Assembly (NCBI GenBank): GCA_017448375.1
Contig: JAFSLR010000313.1
Coordinates: 1-64,000 of the forward strand
Length of the DNA stretch: 64,000 nucleotides
Direction of reading: 5' to 3'
Source: Synergistaceae bacterium
Lineage (GTDB): Bacteria > Synergistota > Synergistia > Synergistales > Aminobacteriaceae
The translations under genes were made by a program, and so were the position numbers. A model generated the notes under the pieces. It saw nothing but the letters and a program-made list of their open reading frames with translations. It ran no database searches and was not told the DNA's origin. This document shows, one piece after another, positions 41,071-49,683 of the stretch; the first letter of the stretch is position 1; each line of letters starts with the position of its first letter.

Positions 41071-43236
41071 TTATACATTGTTTCTCAGCCTCTCCCCCAA
41101 TCTCGTATTCCTTTCCACAATCTTATTGTTCATAACAGCTATGAACACCGCTTTTCTCTCGCCAACTATAATGAGACCCTTCTTCGCGCGTGTGACTCCA
41201 GTGTAGAGCAAATTCCTTTGAAGCATGATGAAATGAGCCTTCACGATGGGCATGATCACATAAGGAAACTCGCTGCCTTGTCCCTTATGGATAGTAGTAG
41301 CATAAGCGAGAACGAGCTCGTCAAGCTCAGAAGTATCATATGCGACCAGCTTATCGTCAAATTGGACCATGACTTCACCAGAGTCTACCCAGTCAACGAT
41401 CCCTATATCGCCATTAAAGACCGACTTCTCATAGTTGTTCCTGACCTGCATGACCCTGTCGCCGAGTCTGAAGTTAATGCCGGCAATCTTGATACCGTCG
41501 GGGTTAAGAGCTTCTTGCAGGAGCTGGTTGAGAGCATTAGCGCCGGTATCCCCACGTCTCATTGGTGTGAGCACCTGAATGTCGACCGGTTTAATGTCTT
41601 GAATGAGCGGAACTATACCTTCCGGCAGAACTTCACTGTCGGGCTGCCCCGCACCTTCCGGCTGATCTCCACTTTCCGGCATACCCCTACGCTCTGGCAG
41701 AATCCCGCGGCAAATCTCCACAATCTTCTCAGCGGGGTTTTCGCTCTCAATGAACAAGAAGTCGGAATCGTGGTCAGTCAGATAGGGCATTTCACCCTTA
41801 TTGATCTTGTGAGCACTGGTGATAATGCTGCTCCTTTGAGCCTGTCTGAATATCTTCTCCAGCCTTATGACTGGAATGATCCCCGAAGCAATAATGTCAG
41901 CTAAGACCTTTCCAGCGCCGACGCTTGGGAGCTGACACACGTCGCCAACTAAAATGACTGTCATGTGGTCAGGAACGGCTTTGAGCAGGCTGTACATGAG
42001 AAGAAGGTCAACCATGGAGCATTCGTCGACGATGAGCACATCCCCTTCGAGTTTATTGTTCTCGTCTCTCTGGAATCCTTCCGGCGGTCTCATCTCAAGA
42101 AGCCGGTGAATGGTCTTAGCCCTCATGTGGGTAACTTCGGACAGGCGTTTAGCGGCCCTTCCTGTGGGAGCAGCGAGAAGGACTTCGGCTCCGGCTTCGC
42201 GATAGGCCTGAATAATGCCTTTAGTGATGGTAGTCTTCCCCGTTCCAGGACCGCCTGTGATGACTAGAATCTTTTCATTAAGAGCTGCTTCAATGGCTTC
42301 AACCTGAGTATCGTCATAGTAGTCTGTGTCAATATCGTCGTAGTCAAAGTAACTCCAGCCGGAAGAGTTCATGATCTCATGAAGCCTTCTAGCGACCCCG
42401 ACTTCAGAATGGTAATACATGGGAAGGTAGATGGTTTCATCTTCTCGTATCAGGTCTTTGTCAGAGAGCATTGTGTTAATGGCGGCAGTGATCAAATTCT
42501 CCTTAACTTCCAGAAGCTCAATAGCGGACGCCATCAAGTCACTCATAACAGCATAGCAATGCCCCGCTTCGGAGAACCTATTCATGGAGTAAAGAATGCC
42601 GCTTCTGAGTCTCTCGAATCGTTCATGCTCAAAGCCCAGCTTAGAAGCAATATCATCAGCGGTCTTGAAGCCGACGCCCCAGAGTTCATCAGCAAGGCGA
42701 TAAGGATTCTCAGTGACGGTCTGGATAGACTGAGATCCGTACTGCTTGAAAATTTTTGTAGCGAGAGATGTGCTTACGTTATAGGACTTAAGGAAGAGCA
42801 TAATATTCCTAATTTCTTTTTGCTCCGTCCAGCATTTCTTTATCTTATCTAATTTCTTGGGACCGATCCCCCGAATCTCCGACAGCCTGTCAGGCTCATT
42901 ATCGAGAATATCGAGAGTAGCTTCCCCGAAACGATCGACAATCTTTTCAGCGTAAGACGGGCCAATGCCTTTAATGAGACCGCTTGCGAGATAATTCTTA
43001 ATGCCTTCAATAGTGGCCGGCAGAGTCTCTTCGCACTCTTGAAATGCGAACTCGTAGCCGAACCTAGGGTGAACCTTCCAATCGCCATAAAGGTTGAAGA
43101 CACTGCCGACGTGGACAGCCGGCATGACTCCCACAGCGATAAAGGAGTCGTTGCTGGAGCTGACCCTGACAACAGAATAGCCATTCATCTCGTCGCGGAA
43201 GGTGATACTATCGATAACACATTGAATTTTTTCCAT
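41071..43236 (-). CDS. recD2: RecD2-type 5'-3' DNA helicase
   Basis: The 721-residue protein has the N-terminal OB/HhH region of RecD2 (GIKNYLASGLIKGIGPSYAE; IRGIGPKKLDKI), Walker A GGPGTGKTT near residues 328-336, VDECSMVD and VGDVCQLPSVG motifs. The C-terminal YATTIHKGQGSEF and LLYTGVTRAKK complete an SF1B helicase not bound to RecBC. It unwinds DNA 5'-3' and protects against stress and replication problems. An odd Pro/Glu/Gly insertion of about 30 residues (ERRGMPESGDQPEGAGQPDS) interrupts the second RecA lobe. The flavodoxin gene ends 27 bases upstream, same strand. Confidence 0.93.
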   Translation of the reverse strand: MEKIQCVIDSITFRDEMNGYSVVRVSSSNDSFIAVGVMPAVHVGSVFNLYGDWKVHPRFGYEFAFQECEETLPATIEGIKNYLASGLIKGIGPSYAEKIVDRFGEATLDILDNEPDRLSEIRGIGPKKLDKIKKCWTEQKEIRNIMLFLKSYNVSTSLATKIFKQYGSQSIQTVTENPYRLADELWGVGFKTADDIASKLGFEHERFERLRSGILYSMNRFSEAGHCYAVMSDLMASAIELLEVKENLITAAINTMLSDKDLIREDETIYLPMYYHSEVGVARRLHEIMNSSGWSYFDYDDIDTDYYDDTQVEAIEAALNEKILVITGGPGTGKTTITKGIIQAYREAGAEVLLAAPTGRAAKRLSEVTHMRAKTIHRLLEMRPPEGFQRDENNKLEGDVLIVDECSMVDLLLMYSLLKAVPDHMTVILVGDVCQLPSVGAGKVLADIIASGIIPVIRLEKIFRQAQRSSIITSAHKINKGEMPYLTDHDSDFLFIESENPAEKIVEICRGILPERRGMPESGDQPEGAGQPDSEVLPEGIVPLIQDIKPVDIQVLTPMRRGDTGANALNQLLQEALNPDGIKIAGINFRLGDRVMQVRNNYEKSVFNGDIGIVDWVDSGEVMVQFDDKLVAYDTSELDELVLAYATTIHKGQGSEFPYVIMPIVKAHFIMLQRNLLYTGVTRAKKGLIIVGERKAVFIAVMNNKIVERNTRLGERLRNNV

Positions 43237-43263
43237 ATCTATGCTTTTAATGCCGTAATACAG

Positions 43264-43719
43264 TTATGCTTCAAGCCAGCTTTTGACTTCACCCGCATTG
43301 CTGACGAGCCTTGCGTCAACTGAAGCTGCCCCCTTCAGGTATGGAGCTAACTTCTCAGCCGTTTTGCCGATACCAGAGCCGCCGGATGTGGCGAAAGCAT
43401 ACACTCTGATTCCGCTCCAATCGTAGTCCTTGCAGAACGTGTTCACGATGTTGGGAGCAGATCCGTACCAGATAGGGAAGCCGATCAGCACAGTATCATA
43501 GTCCGAAAGATTCTCCAGCTTACCTGAAACCGGTACGTCCTTCTTGCCGAATTTCTCTCTGTTGCAACGCGCCAGCGGATTCACCCACCTGATGTCGGCC
43601 GCTGTGTAAGGCACCGCAGGTTTGATCTCGAAAAGATCGGCATTGATATTAGCCGCGAGTTCTTTTGCGATCTTAGCGGTTGTTCCTTGTGCGCTGAAGT
43701 AGATAACTAATGTCTTCAT
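43264..43719 (-). CDS. Flavodoxin
   Basis: The 151-residue protein opens with a flavodoxin FMN loop (VIYFSAQGTTAKIA) and has GFPIWYGSAPN and FATSGGSGIGKT segments that contact the isoalloxazine ring and phosphate. It belongs to the flavodoxin_4 type that often serves as a small quinone or nitro reductase or electron carrier in anaerobes. GGAGC precedes the ATG. It lies between the phosphodiesterase and recD2 genes on the same strand, with no functional link evident. Confidence 0.9.
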   Translation of the reverse strand: MKTLVIYFSAQGTTAKIAKELAANINADLFEIKPAVPYTAADIRWVNPLARCNREKFGKKDVPVSGKLENLSDYDTVLIGFPIWYGSAPNIVNTFCKDYDWSGIRVYAFATSGGSGIGKTAEKLAPYLKGAASVDARLVSNAGEVKSWLEA

Positions 43720-43768
43720 GTTTTGCTCCTTTATGTTATGTTCTTAATTCCCTTAAAGTCTTATTCCC

Positions 43769-44266
43769 TTAAAACCTTAACTCGTGATAAGTTCTTCCGT
43801 CCAAATCTTTCCAGAAGAAGCCGTTGTCGTTCAAAACCATGTAACCGCGCTGACTGTTGCGTCTTGGCTTTGAGACCGAACCAGGACACAGATCAAGGAA
43901 ACTGGCCCAAGCAGGCGCATGAGTGTGTCCATGAAGCAGGAGGCTTCTCTCTGGCGATAAAGCGGGGAGCGCCCTGTGTCCATGAGTAGCAAAAATGACT
44001 CTGTCGCGGACGAACAGCAGACAGTATTCAGCCATTATCGGGAAGTCGAGCATAGCTTGGTCTTCCGGATAATCACAGTTACCGCGGACACAGAAAATCC
44101 CTTTATCCCTGTTCAAGGCGTTGAGCAACTCGGCAACTTCCTTGTTTCCGTCCAGAATATCACCGAGCAGAAGAACATTTTCAGCCTGCTCCAGATAACA
44201 AGCCTTTACGAATTTAGTACAGTCCGAGACAGCGCCGTGAATGTCTGATGCGATTATTATGTTCAT
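43769..44266 (-). CDS. YfcE/MJ0936-type metallophosphodiesterase
   Basis: The 165-residue calcineurin-like phosphoesterase carries the metal-binding motifs ASDIHG (residues 6-11), LGDILDG, RGNCD, THGHR and HGHTH in the expected order. Relatives hydrolyse phosphodiesters in vitro; YfcE is the E. coli example. It is divergent from the tyrosine phosphatase gene with 42 bases between, both starting in an AT-rich spacer. The physiological substrate is unknown. Confidence 0.9.
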   Translation of the reverse strand: MNIIIASDIHGAVSDCTKFVKACYLEQAENVLLLGDILDGNKEVAELLNALNRDKGIFCVRGNCDYPEDQAMLDFPIMAEYCLLFVRDRVIFATHGHRALPALSPERSLLLHGHTHAPAWASFLDLCPGSVSKPRRNSQRGYMVLNDNGFFWKDLDGRTYHELRF

Positions 44267-44308
44267 TTCTCTCCGAATAATATACTCAATAATATATTAT
44301 ATGTTATC

Positions 44309-44788
44309 ATGAACAGCAAAGGAAGTGAAAGAACAATTCGTATTCTATTTGTATGTCATGGAAATATCTGCCGTTCGCCAATGGCGGAGTTTATCATGAA
44401 GCACTTGATCAGCCGAGCCGGTCTTTCAGAGCAGTTCACGATCTCATCAGCAGCCACAACGACGAAGGAGCTTGGGAACGATATTTATCCGAACGCGAAG
44501 GCAGAACTGAAGCGGCGCGGTATCCCATTCGAGAAACGGCGGGCGCGTCAAATCCGGAGCGATGAATACGCTGGCTGGGACTTGATCATTGCAATGGATC
44601 GTGAGAACCTGGCTGGTATTGAGCGTATTGTAGGGGATGACCCAGAGCATAAAGTGTGGCTTCTGCTGTCATTCGCCGGAGAAGAGAAGTCCGTCTCGGA
44701 CCCATGGTTCACACGGAACTTCGCCAGAGCTTATGATGACATTCTCCGCGGTTGTGAAGGTCTGCTTGGGAGTCTGCTGGGTGAGTGA
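44309..44788 (+). CDS. Low-molecular-weight protein tyrosine phosphatase
   Basis: The 159-residue protein carries the P-loop CHGNICRS (CX5R signature) at about residues 14-21 and the general-acid DPW at about 131-133. It should dephosphorylate phosphotyrosine on proteins, often BY-kinases in capsule synthesis or low-molecular-weight targets. There is no matching kinase in the window. No Shine-Dalgarno site is clear before ATG 44309. The following 290 bases show no gene. Confidence 0.92.
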   Translation: MNSKGSERTIRILFVCHGNICRSPMAEFIMKHLISRAGLSEQFTISSAATTTKELGNDIYPNAKAELKRRGIPFEKRRARQIRSDEYAGWDLIIAMDRENLAGIERIVGDDPEHKVWLLLSFAGEEKSVSDPWFTRNFARAYDDILRGCEGLLGSLLGE

Positions 44789-45079
44789 AGGGTATTATCG
44801 CTTCTTGTGTGCTCGAAATTGCTCAAGCAGAGCCGATATTCAAGCAGAGCGGCACTCCAGCCTGCCCCTAATGCCCCAACTAAGATAAAGACCCGTTTTT
44901 CTTAGTGCCTTCATAAGCCGACAAAGGTGAGAAGGCTTCCCGCTGAAGTATTCCCGTTGCTGTCCCAATTGAACGCTCAATCAACCCCAACAGTCGGTTA
45001 ATACTCATAAAAACGAATAATGTCTGAAAGAGCTTTGCTGTGTTAGAATCAAATAAAAAAGAAAGGCCTATAAACTAAT

Positions 45080-45730
45080 ATGGAAGAAATAATAGCGGAC
45101 ATGAGCGAAGTATCAGTTAACCCCGATAAAACTGTAGGAGTTGACCAGGCTGGAGAACCCCGAACGGCAGAGGACTCTGCTCCGACAGAAGCCCCCGCTC
45201 CAACAGAAGACCAGCTTTCAAAAGGCTCAGGGGACTTTACCCCCGAAGAAAGAGCGACAATAATAGCGATGGCGAAAGAAGTTGGCTTTGCAAAAGTAGC
45301 GAACGAATTTGGCATTAAAGCGCGACTGATAAGTTACTGGGTTCAACAGGAAAAGAAGAGAGCGGCTAGGCCGACGAAGCCATCAAGGCCGTCAACGTCG
45401 CCAAAGCCTAAAGCTAAGGTGAAGGGTAGGAGTTCAAGTCGTACCCTTGTGAAAGAAGTTGCGCGGCCCGAACACATAGAAGGTGCTCCATCTGTTGCGG
45501 CAGTGCCGGTGAAAGCCATTGAGCCGGCCGAACGTAAGGCAGAGAGAACTGTGTCTGCCAAGCCGACGGGATCAGCCCAATCGGCGGAGAGAAGTGAAGC
45601 GTTGACTGACAGACAGTCGCTCATTGACAAGCAGGGACTCATTATCGAGAATGCCATTCTGAAGGAAAGGATTTTAGCACTGAACGCCGAGATAGAAAAG
45701 CTACGAGCGGCATTGACTAGCCTGATGTGA
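45080..45730 (+). CDS. HTH protein with Ala/Pro/Lys-rich linker and coiled coil
   Basis: The 216-residue protein has an acidic, Pro-rich N-terminus, then an HTH of transposase/CENP-B type at about residues 54-90 (EERATIIAMAKEVGFAKVANEFG), a basic Ser/Pro/Lys linker, and a C-terminal coiled coil (ENAILKERILALNAEIEKLR). It may bind DNA as a dimer. I recognise no family. AAAGG lies before ATG 45080. The last codons (GCATTGACTAGCCTGATGT) recur nearly unchanged at 45969-45987, so its 3' end was duplicated downstream. Confidence 0.6.
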   Translation: MEEIIADMSEVSVNPDKTVGVDQAGEPRTAEDSAPTEAPAPTEDQLSKGSGDFTPEERATIIAMAKEVGFAKVANEFGIKARLISYWVQQEKKRAARPTKPSRPSTSPKPKAKVKGRSSSRTLVKEVARPEHIEGAPSVAAVPVKAIEPAERKAERTVSAKPTGSAQSAERSEALTDRQSLIDKQGLIIENAILKERILALNAEIEKLRAALTSLM

Positions 45731-45745
45731 GTATTTGCTGTTCCA

Positions 45746-45880
45746 GACGAAGTCCAGTAATGAAGCAAATCCCCGAATAGGTATCGAAGGCCTTCGAAGG
45801 CAGTTCTTCGAAACGAATTGAGTTATTTACTGCATGGGTTGATAGCTTCAGCGGCTTGATCGACTTTAACGCTGATAGAT
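45746..45880 (+). repeat. Structured direct repeat, copy A
   Basis: It shares AATCCCCGAATAGGTATCGA and the following AGGC, then TTCGAAACGAATT and GATAGCTT, with copy B at 46966. The ends ATGAAGCAAAT and ATTTACTGCAT are imperfect inverted copies, so each unit could fold into one long hairpin. Confidence 0.5.
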
Positions 45881-46965
45881 GAAGAAAACGGTAGGCTTTG
45901 CCTTTGTGTCAGGGGTATATGTAATAAAGTATTCTCATGGAAACATCCTATCCATATGAGGTTATGTGAGGCATTGACGAGACTGATGTAGCCGGATGTT
46001 TCGTTTGAGCTGATTCTTGTTAGCGCCGGTTCTTATGAACTCAAGCATGCCGCCTTTGTCCCAGCCAAGGGTGAGTGCTGTTCCAGCCGTTCGCTCATGT
46101 CGGCGAAGATGTACACAGAAAAGGGATGTACACAGACTATCCGCAGCTCGGCCGCCTGTTCCTTGCCGGCGGCTCTCCCTGACGGATCGCTCCCAGCCGC
46201 AACGCCCTAAGCAGAAGTGAGACCGTCAAATCCGTAGCAGAGCGGTTACTCCGCGGCAATGCGTGCTTAAGCATTTATGATATTTATCATATTTGTGATA
46301 TTCATGAAGTTTAAGGGGCTTTATTGCAGATGAGCAGACACTTGGGGGCAATTTAGAAAAGGCTTAACTAGAAAACGCAGTGCCGTCCGCAATAAAACGG
46401 TAAAAAGCTAGTCAATGATAAGAATTTATGTAGTTTTGTGCATTCTGTGCAGTCTACTTCTGGTTTCTTTCCTAATGTATGTTTGAAAAAAAATTATAAA
46501 TAATAAAAATATATAAAGGGATAACCGGAAAATGAGTGCACAGGGTGCACAGAATCGGTAAAGTAAGTAATGGTAAGAGTTTTATGGAAAAAGATTAGCT
46601 TCTGCTGCTCCAGCTTTAGGGTTCTGTTGGTTCGAATGCACCAATTCTTCTAGCCATAATGAAGCGGCCTTGCTGATAATAGCCGCTTTGTGAGAATGAT
46701 CCGCGAGAGCGGCGATGGTCGGACGGGGAGCGATCTGAGCCTGACGCGGCCTGACCCTGGGACAGCCGCAACTGTGGACATCCGCCGGCTTGAGCGTGAG
46801 CAGCCCCAGCGGAGACACGAGAAGGGGAAATTTTGAAGACTTAACTCATGCTACATGAAAGAGTATGCTCAAATATATCGAGCGCGCTCATGTGGTTTTC
46901 TGACGCGCCTGAGAGAATATTTTCTTGAAGGGTTGGTCATGGAATAAAGTCCGGTGAATGTGGTG

Positions 46966-47090
46966 CAGTCCAGCGATGAAGTAAATCCCCGAATAGGTAT
47001 CGAAGGCAGTCCCTATCAGAACGCTTCCTCGAAACGAATTAGGTTATTTGCTTCATAGGCAGATAGCTTGAACGGCTTCAATAGCTTTTA
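46966..47090 (+). repeat. Structured direct repeat, copy B
   Basis: This is the second copy of the unit at 45746. Here the terminal arms ATGAAGTAAAT and ATTTGCTTCAT pair almost perfectly, and changes relative to copy A partly keep pairing, which hints at a conserved RNA or DNA structure rather than chance duplication. Confidence 0.5.
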
Positions 47091-47330
47091 TCCCTTCAAA
47101 CACATTAGCGGCCCATATTAAGCCCTGCGTTGAGCAGAGTAATACGTTTCACTACTCTCCCCCCCCCCTTTGGGAGCGCCGTAAAAGCTAAAAAATGAAC
47201 GTTGAATATAAACGGCATTCAAGAGTATGAAGGAAACAGGATATGGTAAAAAAACAGCGTTATTATTCGTCGTAAGAAACTTTTATCCAGCCGGTATGGT
47301 GCCTTCCGGTCTCAGGCAGTTGCCAGTTTT

Positions 47331-47696
47331 TCAGGCAGTTGCGGCTGAGCCTGTGAGTCTTTCGACAAGCCGGTTAAAAAGTTCGTAGCCCTTCTCAGTG
47401 GCGGGGAGTTCTATTCTCAATTCTCCCTTTTCAAAGACGAGCACATTGCGGCTTGGAGCAATATTGCCGCTCGGAACAGCCTGGTTGACCGGCTTCGGTT
47501 GAGTCTCCGAAACAAGGCTCTCAGGTTCAACCTGAAGAACCTTTGCGAGTTCAACGATTCTCATGCCTGTTGGGGCGGTCTCACCGCCTTCCCAGCGTCT
47601 GAATGTTGCGATTGAGACACCGAGAGCTTTTGCAACATCGATCTGTGTGAGTTTTGCTTTCTTGCGAAGAATACGGATATTGCTCGATATTGGCAT
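47331..47696 (-). CDS. XRE-family transcriptional regulator
   Basis: ATG 47696 gives 121 residues; it follows AAGGAG at 12 bases, while a longer TTG-start form would include that site within the gene. Residues ~8-60 are a Cro/CI-type HTH (LTQIDVAKALGVSIATFRRWE). The C-terminal half (LVFEKGELRIELPATEKGYELF) is a small beta-rich domain of unknown role. A perfect 6-bp-arm palindrome sits directly upstream, probably its own operator. It is divergent from the GIY-YIG gene. Regulators of this size often control mobile or toxin-antitoxin genes; no toxin is apparent. Confidence 0.85.
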   Translation of the reverse strand: MPISSNIRILRKKAKLTQIDVAKALGVSIATFRRWEGGETAPTGMRIVELAKVLQVEPESLVSETQPKPVNQAVPSGNIAPSRNVLVFEKGELRIELPATEKGYELFNRLVERLTGSAATA

Positions 47697-47712
47697 TTTT
47701 GAGATCACTCTC

Positions 47713-47727
47713 CTTGAAATGTTCAAG
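47713..47727. promoter_or_regulatory. Operator palindrome of the XRE gene
   Basis: CTTGAA-ATG-TTCAAG lies 17 bases upstream of the XRE start and downstream of a minus-strand promoter (-35 TTCATA at 47765-47760, 17-bp spacer, -10 TATAAT at 47742-47737), where a bound repressor would block the polymerase. Confidence 0.55.
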
Positions 47728-47786
47728 TTTTGATATATTATACCGAAGAAAATATCTTTTATGAAAGTATAATAAAGGAGTAAAAG

Positions 47787-48062
47787 ATGTCAAATATTAA
47801 AGTTTATCTTCTCCGTTGTTCTGACGGAAGTCTCTATTGCGGTTGGACGAATGACTTGGAGCACCGGCTTGCCGCTCACAACGCCGGCAAAGGGGCGAAA
47901 TACACGAGAAGCCGGCGGCCGGTTGAACTGGTCTATTGGGAAGAATGTGAGAGCAAGAGTGCGGCGATGAAACGAGAGTACGAGATCAAGCAGCTCAGCC
48001 GAGCGGAGAAGCTGGTGTTGTTTGTGTGCAACTCGAAAGAAAAGCTAAATTCTGGTGTCTAG
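47787..48062 (+). CDS. GIY-YIG nuclease domain protein
   Basis: The 91-residue protein is a stand-alone GIY-YIG domain of the UPF0213/YhbQ type: VYLLRC in place of GIY, LYCGWT for YIG, then the catalytic-type Arg in HRLAAH and the KGAKYTRSRRP and YEIKQLSRAEK helices. The family is linked to DNA repair or endonuclease activity; SLX1-like function is suspected but not settled. AAGGAG precedes ATG 47787 by six bases. Confidence 0.9.
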   Translation: MSNIKVYLLRCSDGSLYCGWTNDLEHRLAAHNAGKGAKYTRSRRPVELVYWEECESKSAAMKREYEIKQLSRAEKLVLFVCNSKEKLNSGV

Positions 48063-48110
48063 AGCGATTTGCAAAACAATAAACATATTTTGATGTAAAA
48101 TATAAATATT

Positions 48111-48260
48111 ATGAATGCATATTCGAATGACTTACGTAAACGTATATAAACGTATAATTGATGCTATAAATGATGGTGATAAGGTTGTTGAGGTTGTAGA
48201 ACGTTTTTCTGTAGGTGTTGGGTTTGTTTATTCTTTAATTCCTCACTGTCTTATCAATTG
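48111..48260 (+). pseudogene. IS630-type transposase N-terminal remnant
   Basis: ATG 48111 begins MNAYSNDLRKR, the usual start of IS630-family HTH transposases. A 10-bp tandem duplication (AAACGTATAT) then shifts the frame. Skipping it restores IIDAINDGDKVVEVVERFSV and VGFVYSLI. Nothing of the DDE domain remains. The rest of 48063-48398 has no gene. Confidence 0.6.
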
Positions 48261-48398
48261 ATCAAAATTATAACTAGGTATTTGGAATGAATTTATGTAA
48301 AGGTTATTTGACGCTACAGAATTTTCGTAATTGTTTGGGTTAATTCCCCTGAAAATTTTATTGCCAACATTTTTACATCTCCAAATGAATCATATCAG

Positions 48399-49490
48399 TT
48401 ACGGTATTATCTGCGTAAAAAACGTCCAACTACCCCACCCCCAACGATGAAGGGCAGTATAAAAACCATTAAAATATACACAAAGTATATAATTAATTGC
48501 TACTTTCACACCGTAATTATGCCATAGATGCGAATATTTTCTAAGCTCTTCGCTATCATTCAAGGACAAATACAATAAAAATAATAGCTCGTTTTTGAAC
48601 TTGTTCACTGACGTTGAATACTTGCCGCTTGTGTATGCATCAATCCTATCAAGCATGTTTACCAATTCAAGAATACGCTCTTTGGCAAGGTTTGCATTCC
48701 CTCTTGATGTTTGGCTTAACGAGCCTAAACTGAGGACCCGATAAGCACTCATGAGCTTGTTTAAGAAGTAAACTTTCCCTTTAAGCGAGAAATAGATTAA
48801 CGTGGCGTAATCACCATAAATGCACTTTTCCTGATAAGGAATAGTAACTGCTCCCATTTTCACGCTTTTCCTGAACATTACTGAATTTGTTGCCAGCATC
48901 CATTTTTCAATTAACTCTTCTGTCGATAAGTAGCGTGATTCGTCTATATGTCGGAAATATTTATCATGACGCAAAGTTCCGTCTTCATTAGCGTAGTAGG
49001 CTGCATGGCCGCAAAGGGAACATTCCGGATGCGTTTCCATGAAGTCAACTTGTATTTGAAGCTTATTTTCATCCGTCCAAAAATCATCACCTTCGCAAAT
49101 GGCGATGTATTTTCCTCTTGATATTTTCAGAAATTTTTCGGCTACAACATGGTCAAGTCCCAGTTCAAAATGGTTTGTTTCGAGTAAAAGAGGCATGATT
49201 TTATCAGGATAATTTTCAGCGTATTGCTTGATGATTTCTTGCTGACCGTCCGTAGAGGCATCGTCTTTTACTATGATTTCGTATTTGAAGCTGGTCTTCT
49301 GATTGACTAAAGAGTCGAGGCAAGTTCTAATGTATTTGCGCTGGTTATGTGTGCTACAAAATATACTAACCATATATTGATCCTCTATTGGGTCAGTATC
49401 TTGTCTTATCGTAGAGGCACGTACAGCAGTGGAATTGAAAGACATAAGTTCAGTTGGCTTTTGGGAAACCTCCTTACATAATCTATACAT
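48399..49490 (-). CDS. Family 2 glycosyltransferase
   Basis: ATG 49490 (363 residues) is preferred over an upstream start because AAAGGAAGG lies six bases before it. A GT-A fold is evident: MVSIFCSTHNQRKYI, IIVKDDASTDG and CEGDDFW (the metal/sugar-nucleotide Asp), then a C-terminal acceptor region. Such enzymes add one sugar in polysaccharide, glycoprotein or glycolipid synthesis. It stands near the acyl/sugar operon at 53.2-59.4 kb but on the other strand. The ends are plain; no membrane segment was seen, apart from a mildly hydrophobic C-terminus. Confidence 0.88.
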   Translation of the reverse strand: MYRLCKEVSQKPTELMSFNSTAVRASTIRQDTDPIEDQYMVSIFCSTHNQRKYIRTCLDSLVNQKTSFKYEIIVKDDASTDGQQEIIKQYAENYPDKIMPLLLETNHFELGLDHVVAEKFLKISRGKYIAICEGDDFWTDENKLQIQVDFMETHPECSLCGHAAYYANEDGTLRHDKYFRHIDESRYLSTEELIEKWMLATNSVMFRKSVKMGAVTIPYQEKCIYGDYATLIYFSLKGKVYFLNKLMSAYRVLSLGSLSQTSRGNANLAKERILELVNMLDRIDAYTSGKYSTSVNKFKNELLFLLYLSLNDSEELRKYSHLWHNYGVKVAINYILCVYFNGFYTALHRWGWGSWTFFTQIIP

Positions 49491-49683
49491 AAAATGCCTT
49501 CCTTTCTGTTGTTTGTCTAATTTTATAAATTTCACAGCATATTTCATAATGTGAATACCTTCATCTTAGGAACGATGAATATGACTTATTATATCAGCGA
49601 TCCAAATTTTGTCCATATCCCCAAATAAAATACGAAGGAGTGTAAAATAGCTCTACTAAGCACTTTAATCCCGCTCATTGCTT

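Larger units (their letters stand above)
45731..47330. other. 1.6-kb non-coding or decayed segment with repeats
   Basis: No gene is supported. Contents: a ~120-bp repeat in two copies (45746-45880 and 46966-47090); a copy of the end of the preceding gene (45969-45987); an AT-rich stretch at 46480-46530 flanked by inverted TTCTGTGCA/TGCACAGAA motifs; a C-run at 47160-47168. Short ORFs here lack ribosome-binding sites. It reads as the remains of duplicated and deleted mobile DNA. Confidence 0.5.

Noticed and set aside
41218..41904. 228-codon plus-strand ORF across recD2
   Set aside because: It lies opposite an intact helicase gene, has no recognisable domain, and no start signal.
46017..46220. 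67-codon Arg/Pro/Cys-rich ORF
   Set aside because: Composition is that of non-coding GC-rich DNA; no start signal or family resemblance.
46582..46818. 78-codon minus-strand ORF with GTG start
   Set aside because: No ribosome-binding site; the helical C-terminal part (AALADHSHKAAIISKAASLW) might be the end of a decayed plasmid gene, but this cannot be supported.
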